Virus record (IMG/VR): IMGVR_UViG_3300040801_001020
Location: 1-48,181 of that record
Reading direction: 5' to 3' (one strand)
DNA length: 48,181 bases
Source: a virus
Shown here: in pieces, positions 1-10,100 of the stretch
Numbering within the stretch: position 1 is the first letter of the stretch
How the letters are laid out: every line of letters starts with the position of its first letter
The notes under the pieces: generated by a model
What the model saw: the letters and a program-made list of their open reading frames with translations, nothing else
Told to the model about the DNA's origin: nothing
Database searches by the model: none
Translations under genes and position numbers: made by a program

Positions 1-1872
1 GCCTACCCCGGGCATGGTGCGTGTGGTTGTGGTCAATAGTTTACCTGTTGCACCACTGAACACTGGGATGGTGAGGTTAACTGAGCTTGCCGGACCTACC
101 ACGTCACCACTGCCTATCGCCAGTGTAGTTGGCTGCCAGGAACCTCCACTAAACACCAGGGTCTGACCTGGTGTAGCGCCTGCTGTGTTAACATCACTCA
201 AATCACTAATATTTTCAGGTACAATAGATGCGTTTGCATATCCTGCTAAAGCATGATCGCCCCAGCTAAACGCTGTATCCCAGTTGGTGATGTCACCACC
301 TGCAATATTACCAGCTGGGCTAGCTACAAACACAGGATCAGTCTCTACGCTAATTCCAGCAGCTGGTGTAAACGTGAACACACCGTTTGAGTCGTTGTAT
401 GCCAAAGCGCCGCCGCCAGCAGGTGCGTTAGTGGTCACACTGAAATCTGTGAGTGTCAAGTTACCACCAATAGCACTGCCGTCAATCAAAAACTGTTGTA
501 TGCCTGTAACACGCCCCTGGTCATCAACTGTGAGTCGCACACTGGTGTTAGCTGCGCCGTATGTGCCTGCTGTTAGTCCAGGAGGCTCGTTAAGACTTAT
601 TGTACCAGTGCCTGGTGTCCACACGATGGCAGTGCCATCACCCTGGATACTTGCGCCAGTCAGGAAGTCACCATCGTTTACCAGCTCACTCACTGCGCTG
701 CTAGTGGTGATGATGTCAGTTAAATCGCTTATACCCAATGTTGCTAACAAATTGGGTTCTGTCAAGATGCTTGCGTTTGTGAGCGCTGATGCTAGCTCAG
801 ATGTTTCAAGATAGTCTGCGTCATTGTTCAACAAGCTGATGTTGGCGCCAAATGTTACTGCGTTGGCCCATGTTGTACTGTTACTACCGCTAGCAGTAAT
901 GATGCCGTCCACGTTGACGTCTGTGCCCACATTAAGTGTGCCAGTGATGTTAACGTCTTGCGCAAAGTCTATGGTGTTGCGCACGTTGAGATCCAGGACC
1001 TCTATGCTGTCTATGGGGCGGCTGGGTGTGCCTATGACATTGGCAAATATGGTGCCAAAGAACGCCACGCTGGTCTCGTCGTACTCAGCACGATTGTTCA
1101 AGCCACGCAAGATCAGTCCGCGTTCGCGTCCCACTCTGCCTGCTGCAATGCCCACAGCCTCCAGGCTTCCTTCATCAGTTGCCAGTAGCTCAGGTGCAAA
1201 GTCTACTATTACACCATCAACTGGAGTTGCTGTACCGCCTGCACCAGTGTCTCGTATAAAAAATTGCTCATCACTGTACAAGCCCATGATGGTCTCATAC
1301 TGCTCGCCTATTCTGGTGGCACCGCGGTTCTCAGGATTGCTGCCTGATTTGACATAGCTGAATGCCAGCACTGGAATGCTGCGGTTGTCCTCGCTCTTGA
1401 GAAACAGTGTGCGCACCCGGGCGCCATAAAATGTAGGGCTCTGTACATTGAAATCGCTACTAAATCGACTAGTTACTTCACCAGCATATGCTGCTTCCTT
1501 GAAGCGGGTGCCGTCATGTATTTCCAGCTTGTTGTTACTGGTATTAAAAAACGTGGTACCTGCTAGATTTTCTCTGGGGCGTGTGTTCTCAGGTCCAATA
1601 GCAATTCCAGTGCTAGCTCTCCACAAGTCACCATCCCAAACACGCATGATGTCGCTTGCTTTGTCGTACCACAGTTGCCCAATTACAGGGCTATCTGGTG
1701 CTGCTGCACTAGCAAAGTTTTCCAGGTGACGCAAGGTGTTCTGTGCCTGAAACTCACCATAGTTGCTCACGCCCTGACCAATCATGGCTAAATCAAAAGT
1801 GGTTTCGTCCACCGTGTTGTCAGCTACCGTGTAAATTATTGTGCCGTCGCTGTTAGCTATGATATATGGCAT
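1..1872 (-). CDS. Tail-fibre-like virion protein, C-terminus outside window
   Basis: Open reading frame of 624 codons from ATG at 1872, with no stop before the left edge, so the C-terminus is missing. A GAGGAA ribosome binding site lies 6 bases before the ATG, and a late promoter box is 22 bases upstream. The N-terminus (MPYIIANSDG) matches in style and spacing the start of the 701-aa fibre protein at 4340-6445. Both have a short hydrophobic start, then a segment ending LENFA, then a QLWYD/QLWFD module with a following tryptophan-rich strand. Downstream the protein is rich in Gly, Thr, Asn and Ser, with repeated short beta-strand units such as DLSDV and DLTDI, as in trimeric phage fibres. I infer a receptor-binding or accessory tail fibre paralogous to the 701-aa protein. 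Whether it also ends in a self-cleaving chaperone cannot be seen. Confidence 0.75.
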   Translation of the reverse strand, partial: MPYIIANSDGTIIYTVADNTVDETTFDLAMIGQGVSNYGEFQAQNTLRHLENFASAAAPDSPVIGQLWYDKASDIMRVWDGDLWRASTGIAIGPENTRPRENLAGTTFFNTSNNKLEIHDGTRFKEAAYAGEVTSRFSSDFNVQSPTFYGARVRTLFLKSEDNRSIPVLAFSYVKSGSNPENRGATRIGEQYETIMGLYSDEQFFIRDTGAGGTATPVDGVIVDFAPELLATDEGSLEAVGIAAGRVGRERGLILRGLNNRAEYDETSVAFFGTIFANVIGTPSRPIDSIEVLDLNVRNTIDFAQDVNITGTLNVGTDVNVDGIITASGSNSTTWANAVTFGANISLLNNDADYLETSELASALTNASILTEPNLLATLGISDLTDIITTSSAVSELVNDGDFLTGASIQGDGTAIVWTPGTGTISLNEPPGLTAGTYGAANTSVRLTVDDQGRVTGIQQFLIDGSAIGGNLTLTDFSVTTNAPAGGGALAYNDSNGVFTFTPAAGISVETDPVFVASPAGNIAGGDITNWDTAFSWGDHALAGYANASIVPENISDLSDVNTAGATPGQTLVFSGGSWQPTTLAIGSGDVVGPASSVNLTIPVFSGATGKLLTTTTRTMPGVG

Positions 1873-1893
1873 CAGTGTTCCTCGTCTTTTGCT

Positions 1894-1901
1894 TATTTAT
1901 C
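1894..1901 (-). promoter_or_regulatory. Late promoter box GATAAATA before left-edge fibre gene
   Basis: Minus-strand GATAAATA, a 7/8 match to the T4 late -10 element TATAAATA. It abuts the stop codon of the preceding 812-aa gene. With T4 geometry, transcription would start near 1888, giving a leader of about 16 nt that contains the GAGGAA ribosome binding site. Unlike several other late boxes here, this one leaves room for a normal leader. Confidence 0.6.
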
Positions 1902-4340
1902 TTAATCAAACACTCCATCGCCTGGTCCTCCACCACCCACATTAGTGCGTATTGGGAAGGTCAAGCCCACACTTGCAATAAATTGTTCACTAAAACCAGG
2001 ATATCCAGTAAGTGTGACAGTGACTCTCCAGCTAGCGTTTGCCTCAATATCAGTCGGGTTAGCAGTGCTAAAGATGGCGCTAGGAGCATTCAGTCCCACT
2101 AGAAAAGAAGTGCTTCCAGGAAAAGGATCAAGGGTAGTATATAGGTTCCAAAGACTTGGGTTCGCATACTGATTCGTGATGCCGGCTTGCAGATTTGCTA
2201 CATTAAAACTCAACAGTTCTGCGCTCCAACGTAGTTGTGATCGGAGATCTACTGGTACATCGGTTACTGCCCATCTTTGGTTAAATACTTCGTTGGCATT
2301 GGTGCTAGTGGGTCGTGATCCGCGGATTTGCGCTGTACCGTTTGAATTCATTCGTACCTGTGCGTTTCTATAAGGGTTGACTATCGTTCCCACGCTGCGC
2401 ACAGCCGGGAAATCAGGTCCAGTCGGTTCTGGCTCAATATATCTGTTAACTATAACAGGATGTTGATTGATGAAGTTGTTGAACTGGTCAAGTACACGAA
2501 TACTGGTTCTGCCTTTTTCTTCTACGTCGCCTTCTGTTAAGCTTAAAGGGCTGGGGTTAGATGTAATAGTAAAATTACCACGATAACCCACGGCGGATGA
2601 TACTGCGGCTCCGCCAGCCCAATCCACTTGATAATTACCAGTACCCACAGGGAATAAATCATCAACACCATTTCCAATTGGTGTTCCTGCTGCCCACGCC
2701 CAGCGGAAAGTGGCACTGTCATTCACTACATCGTCTGCTTGTACATCAACACTCACTGATTGTCCTTCAAATATTGTCTGCGGGCTGGTTCTGGTGGATT
2801 GGGCACTTTGAGTATCATTGTTGATGGTCAGGTTGAACGTTGTTCCAGTCCAACCATTCCACTCGCTTGGATTCACAGGCTCAACTCTTACTGGTTCACT
2901 GGTGGGTAAGAATCTATTGAGGCCGCGAAGTTTACCCCTGTCGACAGAAAAGCTGTTCGAAAATCCAGTAAACGATATAGTATCGTTATCGCTGTATATA
3001 GTATGCTCAAAGCTTCCGCGCAATAAAGCTCTGGGCTGCGGTCCAAACTGTGGAAAGTTTGCATCAAACTGTCTGGTCAATCCGCCCTGAGGGCTAGATT
3101 CGTTTAACACTCTCACCCGCACTTGTTTTCCAATTGCGTTGGATGTTCGCAGTCTGATAGTGGGACCGTCAGCAAGTGGGCTCAGGCGGTCTGTATAAGA
3201 TCCACTCGCTGCACTAACTGATGTAAATGTAGGTACATCTTGAGTCAAATTCACCGTCACAGTGGACCATGCTGTTTGGTCCGTATCCTCCAAATCTTCT
3301 GCTGGATTACTAGCTGTTTGGCGTATGGTTACTCTTGCTTGAAATTGGTTTCCGTCGTATGCATTGTTTGCTATATTATCAAACCACAGACCACCTAATC
3401 CTCCTGTCACACCAGGGCCTTGCACCGTACTAACACCAGCTACACTGGTTGCGGCTCCCGGAACGTCTCCACTAATTCGTTGCCCACTTGAATTTACCAC
3501 GCCGCCTGCTATCTGTGTTCCATTACCCGACCCCGATGTTCGACGCCACCAAGACCACTCAATTTCAAATGCGCTAACGGGGCGACGCGCTGGAGGCGTT
3601 TGTGCATCAGTTATCGTGGTGTAGTTGAAAACGTTGTTAATGCTTTGGCGCATGGTGCCGCTTGCGGCTTGCACCAGCTGACCTAAATTATTCTGACGAA
3701 CATCCAAACGCAAAGTTTGTAGAGATCCTCGGAAATCAATAGTTGGTGATTCTAGCGGTATCTCATTTACTGATAGGCGGGCGGCTCTGGAAGTTTGTGT
3801 AGCACCTGTTATTTGCAGGCCGGTAGAATCTCTGGTTGATACACTAACGTTGGCGCGCCACAACGTATTGTTATCTGTCAAAGAACCCACTGCGATTAGT
3901 TGTCTGGTGCCATCGTTCTCGAGCCCTAGGAATGTTGTTACTGGTGTCCAACTGGCACCATTATCTGTACTTTTTTCCCAACGTACTCTGCGCACATATG
4001 ATGCTGGTAACGGAGCACCGTCTGGCCACTGATCTAAATTCCAATCTACGTTGGCTGTGATAATAAACGTACCCACCCGCCCTTCTACGAGAGCCAAGTC
4101 AGATGGGCCACTCACAGTTAGTTCTGGAATTGGAAAACTGAACGGTAAATAGAGGTTTTCAAAATCACTGTACTTGATTACACCGTTTGTGGGTAAAAAT
4201 CTCACCAGATTGGTTCGGATGTCTCGCAGTTCCACACCACGATATGAATTCAGGTTGGATGGTGAACCAGCAGCTAGAAAACCAAATGTGTCGGAAATCT
4301 TTTGACCAGTTATGGGTAGTTCTATTGGTCCGATTGACAT
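1902..4340 (-). CDS. Ig-like repeat tail protein, 812 aa
   Basis: Start ATG 4340 overlaps the stop of the 701-aa fibre gene (TAATG arrangement), with an AAGGG ribosome binding site just upstream, so the two are translationally coupled. The first 70 residues form a compact module with RGVELRDIRTN and FLPTNGVIKYSDF, which I take as an attachment or folding unit. The rest is a string of beta-sandwich-like segments. Several begin with the same pattern of Glu-Gly followed by alternating hydrophobics (LVEGRVGTFIITANVDW near 90, IFEGQSVSVDVQADDV near 530, LTEGDVEEKG near 600). That is typical of Ig-like decoration or adhesion domains on tails. No signal peptide or membrane segment and no enzymatic motif is seen. 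The gene lies last in the operon that starts at the 7109-7116 box. Function as a fibre or surface adhesin is inferred from context. Confidence 0.7.
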   Translation of the reverse strand: MSIGPIELPITGQKISDTFGFLAAGSPSNLNSYRGVELRDIRTNLVRFLPTNGVIKYSDFENLYLPFSFPIPELTVSGPSDLALVEGRVGTFIITANVDWNLDQWPDGAPLPASYVRRVRWEKSTDNGASWTPVTTFLGLENDGTRQLIAVGSLTDNNTLWRANVSVSTRDSTGLQITGATQTSRAARLSVNEIPLESPTIDFRGSLQTLRLDVRQNNLGQLVQAASGTMRQSINNVFNYTTITDAQTPPARRPVSAFEIEWSWWRRTSGSGNGTQIAGGVVNSSGQRISGDVPGAATSVAGVSTVQGPGVTGGLGGLWFDNIANNAYDGNQFQARVTIRQTASNPAEDLEDTDQTAWSTVTVNLTQDVPTFTSVSAASGSYTDRLSPLADGPTIRLRTSNAIGKQVRVRVLNESSPQGGLTRQFDANFPQFGPQPRALLRGSFEHTIYSDNDTISFTGFSNSFSVDRGKLRGLNRFLPTSEPVRVEPVNPSEWNGWTGTTFNLTINNDTQSAQSTRTSPQTIFEGQSVSVDVQADDVVNDSATFRWAWAAGTPIGNGVDDLFPVGTGNYQVDWAGGAAVSSAVGYRGNFTITSNPSPLSLTEGDVEEKGRTSIRVLDQFNNFINQHPVIVNRYIEPEPTGPDFPAVRSVGTIVNPYRNAQVRMNSNGTAQIRGSRPTSTNANEVFNQRWAVTDVPVDLRSQLRWSAELLSFNVANLQAGITNQYANPSLWNLYTTLDPFPGSTSFLVGLNAPSAIFSTANPTDIEANASWRVTVTLTGYPGFSEQFIASVGLTFPIRTNVGGGGPGDGVFD

Positions 4341-6445
4341 TAGTTACCCTTTTTGAGTTCTTGTACTTCAGCTCGCAGTTCGTTAATTGCTTCCACTATC
4401 AGTCCCATCATGCTGCCGTATGATACCGAAAGCTTGCCGTCAGCTTCAACCACTGCTTCTGGTAATACCTTGTCCACGTCCTGCGCAATCAAACCAGTCA
4501 TGCGAGCATGATCCTCTGGCAAATCTGTACGCTTGAATGTGTATCCCGCGAGCTGTTCTACCTTGTCTAGTGCATTTTCAATTCTCACCAAATCAGTCTT
4601 GACTCTGGCGTCTGATGTTGCTACAATATCGCTACCAGTTACCACGCCGTTTTGTGAGAAAGTAACAGTGCCACTTGTACCAGTAAATGCCAAGGTTCCT
4701 GTATACAGGAAGTTGCCGTTGTCCATTCTGATACCTGCTGGGGCTCTTAACTGATTTTGGAATGTCTTGAGACCTGTGACAGTTTCAGGTACATTACCAG
4801 TTAATCGCACAAAATCTCCCGATCCTAGAGAACCGAATGGGTTGGTGCCCGTCAAGCTAAATCTTCCTGTGCTTGCATCATAGCCGATGCCAGCGCCTGT
4901 TGTACCAAACAAGCTGCGTATATCAGCAGTATTAGCAGAAATTTCACCATTCGCAGTGTTATAGTCAATGCCTGCACCTGCTGACAAAGCCAGTCTGGCT
5001 CGTGCATCAGTATAGTAAAGATTTGCGCCTTCAGATAAATCTGATGTGCTAAACGGCATCAGTGTTACTTCAATATTGGATGCATTGGCTATGATACCTA
5101 CCCCAGCACCTACTTCTAAATCATAAGTTGTACTTGCAGGAAAGGCGCCAGTTGATGCTGTAACCACAGTGTTGGCTATAAGACCAGCACCACCAAGCAC
5201 CATGGTTTCTGTAACTGTGCTCCAAGCTGTGTTGCCAGCACCGTCTGTAAATAGTGCCCCGCCCACGTTGCCAGCATCAGTTGGCATGGTATAGCCGTCA
5301 ATGCTTATGCTCTCAGTAACAATGTTGTTGGCGAATATGTTGTTAACTGGGTTGGTGTTACTACCAATATCTGTATCAGGAGCAGTAATGACAATGTTAC
5401 CGCCTACTGTGATATCATCAACAAATATATTACGGATAGAGCTGTTGGCACTGCCTATGTCGACATTGCTGTTACCATTGGGCAAGATGCTACCGTCAAC
5501 ACCGTTGCCCACAAATATGTTAGTGATAAATGCGTTGGCAAACATGCTGTTGGCTGATCCCAAGTCCAAACTGTCTGCTGTCTTGGGTATGCTGTCTGTA
5601 TTGGCATTAAACAAGTCTTGTGCCAGAGTAACGTTGCTAAAGCTTTCTGCATTACCTGTTGCCACACTAAATGCAATATTGGCTACATCAGATACATTGC
5701 TCAATGCCACTCTGGTGCCGTTATCACTTCGCAGGTTCAAGCCAGGCTGTATTGTTGCTCCGATACCACCTGCTTCCAATAGCTCAGAGATATAAGAAAT
5801 ATTGTTGTTGTCAACCTGGCTGGTGTCAGGGTTGTTAACCGTAAAAGTTCCATGCCCACTAAAGATAGCCATGATTTTTTCGTTGTTGTTGCTAACACCA
5901 GGCAAGCTACCGTTATTCACATAAGTCAACGCCAGCACAGCGCGTGGGATCAGGCTAGTATCTTCAAGAAAAATTGTGCGCAATCGTGTGCCGTAGCGAC
6001 TGGGGTTTCCCACTCCAGCTTCAGCAGCATAAGCCGTGCTGATTTCACCCAAGGTAAATGCTGGTACCCAATCGTTATCACTTGATACAAACAATCGCCC
6101 AGCTTGGCTGTTGTAATACATGGTGCCATCAGGACGCACCTGGTTGTAGTCACTTGCCGGCTCATCCGGTGATACCAAGGGCACAAGTGGCTGCCAAGAG
6201 TTTGTACTTTCGCTAAAAACTGTTATGACATTTCGTGATGTATCAAACCAGAGCTGGCCACCAGTTGGCCGGGGCGGAGGGTTGGTGTTGGCAAAGTTTT
6301 CCAATAACCGCACTTGTGTTTGCGCAATTTCAAAACCATAGTCTTGTGTATTGCGGCCCACAAGATTGATGCTCAAGTCGCGGTTGAAGCCACCATCAGG
6401 TATTACTATGGGGTTGCCGGCACTATCTGTTATTACATATGGCAC
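4340..6445 (-). CDS. Tail fibre with C-terminal self-cleaving S74 chaperone, 701 aa
   Basis: The start is GTG at 6445, supported by AGGAG seven bases upstream; no ATG fits better. The N-terminal module (MPYVITDSAG, LENFANTNPPPRP, QLWFD near residue 65) is shared with the partial gene at 1-1872. The middle is a low-complexity beta-rich shaft with repeats of the type GSANSxxxNxFxxxI (residues about 285-390). The last 91 residues match the intramolecular chaperone family (peptidase S74, as in endosialidase and T5 L-shaped fibre). They contain SDARVKTDL with the Ser-Asp dyad at 611-612, then GLIAQDVDKVLPEAV and a terminal coiled coil (MMGLIVEAINELRAEVQELKK). Known family members trimerise and cleave themselves just before that serine, so mature protein would end near residue 610. 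Receptor-binding fibre is the likely role. Confidence 0.85.
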   Translation of the reverse strand: MPYVITDSAGNPIVIPDGGFNRDLSINLVGRNTQDYGFEIAQTQVRLLENFANTNPPPRPTGGQLWFDTSRNVITVFSESTNSWQPLVPLVSPDEPASDYNQVRPDGTMYYNSQAGRLFVSSDNDWVPAFTLGEISTAYAAEAGVGNPSRYGTRLRTIFLEDTSLIPRAVLALTYVNNGSLPGVSNNNEKIMAIFSGHGTFTVNNPDTSQVDNNNISYISELLEAGGIGATIQPGLNLRSDNGTRVALSNVSDVANIAFSVATGNAESFSNVTLAQDLFNANTDSIPKTADSLDLGSANSMFANAFITNIFVGNGVDGSILPNGNSNVDIGSANSSIRNIFVDDITVGGNIVITAPDTDIGSNTNPVNNIFANNIVTESISIDGYTMPTDAGNVGGALFTDGAGNTAWSTVTETMVLGGAGLIANTVVTASTGAFPASTTYDLEVGAGVGIIANASNIEVTLMPFSTSDLSEGANLYYTDARARLALSAGAGIDYNTANGEISANTADIRSLFGTTGAGIGYDASTGRFSLTGTNPFGSLGSGDFVRLTGNVPETVTGLKTFQNQLRAPAGIRMDNGNFLYTGTLAFTGTSGTVTFSQNGVVTGSDIVATSDARVKTDLVRIENALDKVEQLAGYTFKRTDLPEDHARMTGLIAQDVDKVLPEAVVEADGKLSVSYGSMMGLIVEAINELRAEVQELKKGN

Positions 6446-6455
6446 TCTCTATCTC

Positions 6456-7103
6456 CTAGCTCAACTGCACTCTTACAGTATAAATGACTTCAATGATTCT
6501 GTTCAAACTCTTTTGCACAGGGTGGAAGATAACGTGTGTCAGCATGGTACTGGTTTCGATGCCCGCACTCAATGGGTTGGGTGCACTAAACAATGCCAAC
6601 TCGTCAAATACATACGGACCTTCATTGTTAGTGGTGCTGTCAAAAGGCTGCGCTCCTTGCTCCTGTGTGGGTTCGCCGTAGTTCAGGGTGCATGTCACCT
6701 TGATGTCGCTGTAGCTGGGTCCCACAAACACTTCCACTCTGCTGGTGTCGTCGTTATTGGCTGCGTCCACACGCTTTTCGTATGTGCGGCTGTACAAGCT
6801 GGCACCACTCTCGAAGCTTTCAGTCACACGTGGTGACTTGTATACCACACGCCCTGCTGTGTCTACACTGGTGGCACCATTGCCAAAAGCCATGTAATAC
6901 ACAAAAGCATCAGCGCGATTGTTCAATGCTTGCGCTACAATATAGGCCATGTTACCGTAGTGGATGGCGTTGCGCTTATTGACCAGCTCTTCGCCAGTCT
7001 CCTTATCCTTGATCACAATGTGACCACTCATGTTAAGGCCCAGGTTGTCGTCAGGCTTTTCGGGTGTCATCTTATCTTCGTCCTGTGGTTTGTTTTCGTC
7101 CAT
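6456..7103 (-). CDS. Conserved tail/baseplate structural protein, 215 aa
   Basis: I choose ATG 7103 (MDENKPQDEDKM). An in-frame GTG at 7118 would sit inside the late promoter box and is unlikely. The first 25 residues are acidic and disordered. The body has recognisable conserved-looking stretches: NKRNAIHYGNMAYIVAQAL (about 48-66), YYMAFGNGATSVD, YVFDELALF near 170 and HVIFHPVQKSLNRIIEVIYTVRVQL at the C-terminus. I recall this pattern from structural proteins of large aquatic T4-like phages but know no firm name. The position after the giant gene corresponds to T4 gene 8, but sequence does not let me equate them. No clear ribosome binding site lies at a normal distance; AAGGTG is 12 bases away. 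The late box ends exactly five bases before the ATG. First gene of a three-gene operon with the 701- and 812-aa proteins. Confidence 0.7.
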   Translation of the reverse strand: MDENKPQDEDKMTPEKPDDNLGLNMSGHIVIKDKETGEELVNKRNAIHYGNMAYIVAQALNNRADAFVYYMAFGNGATSVDTAGRVVYKSPRVTESFESGASLYSRTYEKRVDAANNDDTSRVEVFVGPSYSDIKVTCTLNYGEPTQEQGAQPFDSTTNNEGPYVFDELALFSAPNPLSAGIETSTMLTHVIFHPVQKSLNRIIEVIYTVRVQLS

Positions 7104-7108
7104 GTGCT

Positions 7109-7116
7109 TATTTATC
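7109..7116 (-). promoter_or_regulatory. Late promoter box GATAAATA, five bases before ATG 7103
   Basis: Minus-strand GATAAATA followed by AGCAC and then ATG. In T4 the equivalent box occupies about -13 to -6, so the predicted transcription start falls on or next to the A of the start codon. It lies between the stop of the giant gene and the 215-aa gene and would drive the fibre operon 7103 to 1902. Confidence 0.65.
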
Positions 7117-7129
7117 ACCTTTTTTTACG

Positions 7130-10100
7130 TTAGAAACTGCTGGGCAGATTGTGCAAGAACCGCATGATGCTGGTTGCACTATTCAAGTTTGTGTTTTCAA
7201 TGTCTGCCAAGCTGATGGCTGTGTTACTGAGCAGTGTGGCAGAGTCCCAGAAATCTTCAGGTAGCTGTTCACCCACCGCATTAATAGTGGTGATCACAAT
7301 CGTGTTGCCCACGCCTGCATTGCCTATTCCCAGTACGTTAGCCACGTCAGGATCAGTGAAGATCTGGAAGTCAACTATTCCAGACACCAGGTTCACGTTG
7401 GTAACCAATGCGTCCACGTTGCCCAAAGTAACGTCAGTTGTGCTTGAAACCAACACACCCTCACCAACCGATATGTTAGCGTTGGCAATGTCTTCAACAT
7501 TTGCACTAAACACAAAGTTCTCTGGCAAACTGCCCACCAACAGGTTAGCAGATGTGATGATGGCGTTGCTTTGAATGGTCAAGTTGGCTATCTCGTCCCA
7601 ACGATCGAAGAAGTCCCAGCGATCCTTGTTGCTGTACACTGAGCCCACATCAAGCCACACGTTCTGCTCTGGACTCAAGTTGTTAAAGCTCTCACGAGTC
7701 GCTGCGCTCCACACTGGTGACCCAGCTGGGTGATTTTGTATGGTTGTTCCATCAACACCACGAGTCAACTGCACAAACTTGCCATCTTCCTTGCGGTTGT
7801 ATCCAATCTTCTCGTCGTTAACCCACACATACGCAGGATCTTGATTGTTTGCTGGCGCAAACGGAATGGTTGTTGTGACTTCCATGATGCTGTCAAAGGT
7901 GTTCAGGTTGCTGGTCAGTTCAGTATCAACCTGTACACGCCAGTAATCTGTTTCACCAAACAGTGTATAGTGTGTACGGAACGTAACATCCATACCTGTT
8001 GGTATGCCTGGAATACTATTGAGATCAATGTTAGCCAAGTCAATGTTGCCAGCTACGAATTCACTGTTTGATCCATATGAGTACTTGGATGTGTACACTG
8101 TCATGATCAAGTTTTCACGTGGTCCAAACAGCGCAAGCTCTTCTGGACGGTTGCTACCGTACAACACCTTTTGGAACGGTGTTCCACTAAAGCCATCGTA
8201 TATCACACCGTCTTGCTCCAGCTGTGTCTGGTTAGTAAACGTGCCCTGGTAATCCTGTGTGCTGGTGATGGTGTTCAATGGCTTACTGTCATAAGGATTG
8301 ATGCTATAGCTAAACTCTGTTGGCGAGTTAGCAATAAAGTCCTGATTGTTAATGAACTGGTTAAAGATACCACCATCAAGCTCAACGCCACGGAAGCCAC
8401 CGCCAACCTTTTGGCGCAGTAGCTCAAGCGTGACGTCCAGTCCATTGTTAAACACAATGTCTGCCATGATGTCAGCATTACCAATTATGTCGTTGTTGGT
8501 GCTTGCTGTGGCATCATCAAAGTAACGATTAACCTCAAGCGCAAAAGTCTGTTGGACAACCGGATCATACTTGAAGATACGGTCAATAGCTCTCACATAA
8601 TCAGTGTGGAATCGCACTGTGCTTCCTGCAGGGATTACATTTGCTGTCTGTGTGCTCAACTGCACAATGCTGTTACCCACATCTACACTTGTTACTTTTC
8701 CTGTTACCACATCCACGTTATCTACCACAAAGTCAACTTCGTGTCCAATGTAGATGCCTTCAACGTCATCAACTGCAATGCTGCTGTTACCCACTTCCAC
8801 GTTGCTTTGTACTGTGCGGAACTTGCCTAAGTAGGTAAACGCACGTGGATCTACCTGCGTGATGTTCGCAATGTTCTGAGCAATGCTGCGCTCAACTTCT
8901 ACTTTTGTGCGGTCCCAATCCTGCTGAGTAAACTCCCAGTTGGTTCTGTCAAACACCAGAGTGGTATTTGTCTTGCGGATACGCCCAGTATCACCTGTAA
9001 ATGCTGCATAGTAGTCAGCATAGTCTGGGTTGGTACTCAGTATCAGCTGATCAACCACTGAGTTTTCGTCAAGTACTCTGGTCTCACCGCTTACAGGATC
9101 AACGTATGGTGGCTTGTCTGCATCACCTATTGCACCTTGTCCAATTACTTCGATGTCTGCTGTCTTGCCATCCTTGTACTCACGTATCTTGGCGTTGTAT
9201 GGCTTGACTTCGTTCATGTACTCCAGTATGCGATCAAAGTTGTCAGGACTAAAGCCTGCAAACTGTTGTAGGTCCCGTTCCTGCTTCTCAATAAACAAGT
9301 ATGTGCTCTTGAACGCCCAGCTCAACTGGCCTTGCTCAACATATGCATACTTGACCATCTCGAAGAACAAATCGTTCCACACGCTGGTGGTAGCAAACAC
9401 ATTGTCGCGCAATGAAGATAGCAGTGCGCGGATTTCAGTTGCCATGGCAATGTTATAATCGTCTGTGAACACACTGTCGCGGAATCGTACTGTCTCATTT
9501 GCAATGCTGATCTGCGTATAAGTGCCATCGTTAGCTTCGTACATCCAAAGCTGTGGCTGTTCAGTCACACTGCTCTGTACTTGCACTACAGTCTCATCTG
9601 GTAAGTCTGTTAGCTGTTTTAGTTCAGCAATGTTAGACACCTTGTACACAGGCTTGCGGCTATCATCGTAGCGTATCACGCGATTGGTTCTAGCATCAAC
9701 TCGGTCAACTGCATACCAATCCACAATCTCAATGTATTGCAGGTTGTTTGGTAGTGCATCGTCCCATTGTGGGAATTGTGTGTTGAGCTTGATGTCAGCT
9801 AGCACTTCGTTGATGAAGCTTGCCATCACACGGCGCGCCTGTTTAACATCAGCGAACATAGTTTGGCGTGGACGGAAGCTTGTGCCTAACTTCTCTACAT
9901 CGCTCAGTGTAGCATCAGGAACAATTTGTCCAATTGCATTTTCACCAGACAGACTGTCAATCAGTTTGTCACCCAAAATGTCAGGTATGCTGCTAGCGTC
10001 ATCGCCTTCACGCACCAACTGCCATGCTGTGTGATCAATGCCGTTTGTGTTCATGTTACGACTAAAGCGTATTTGCAGGTTGGTGTCCGCATCGTTAAGC

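Noticed and set aside
284-1357. Plus-strand frames of 176 and 177 aa over the left-edge fibre gene
   Set aside because: They are shadows of the minus-strand fibre frame, with no ribosome sites and the low-complexity Leu/Ser/Val mix typical of antisense reading.
7103-7118. GTG start at 7118 for the 215-aa protein
   Set aside because: It would place the late promoter box inside the coding region. ATG 7103 fits the five-base spacing seen at other late genes.
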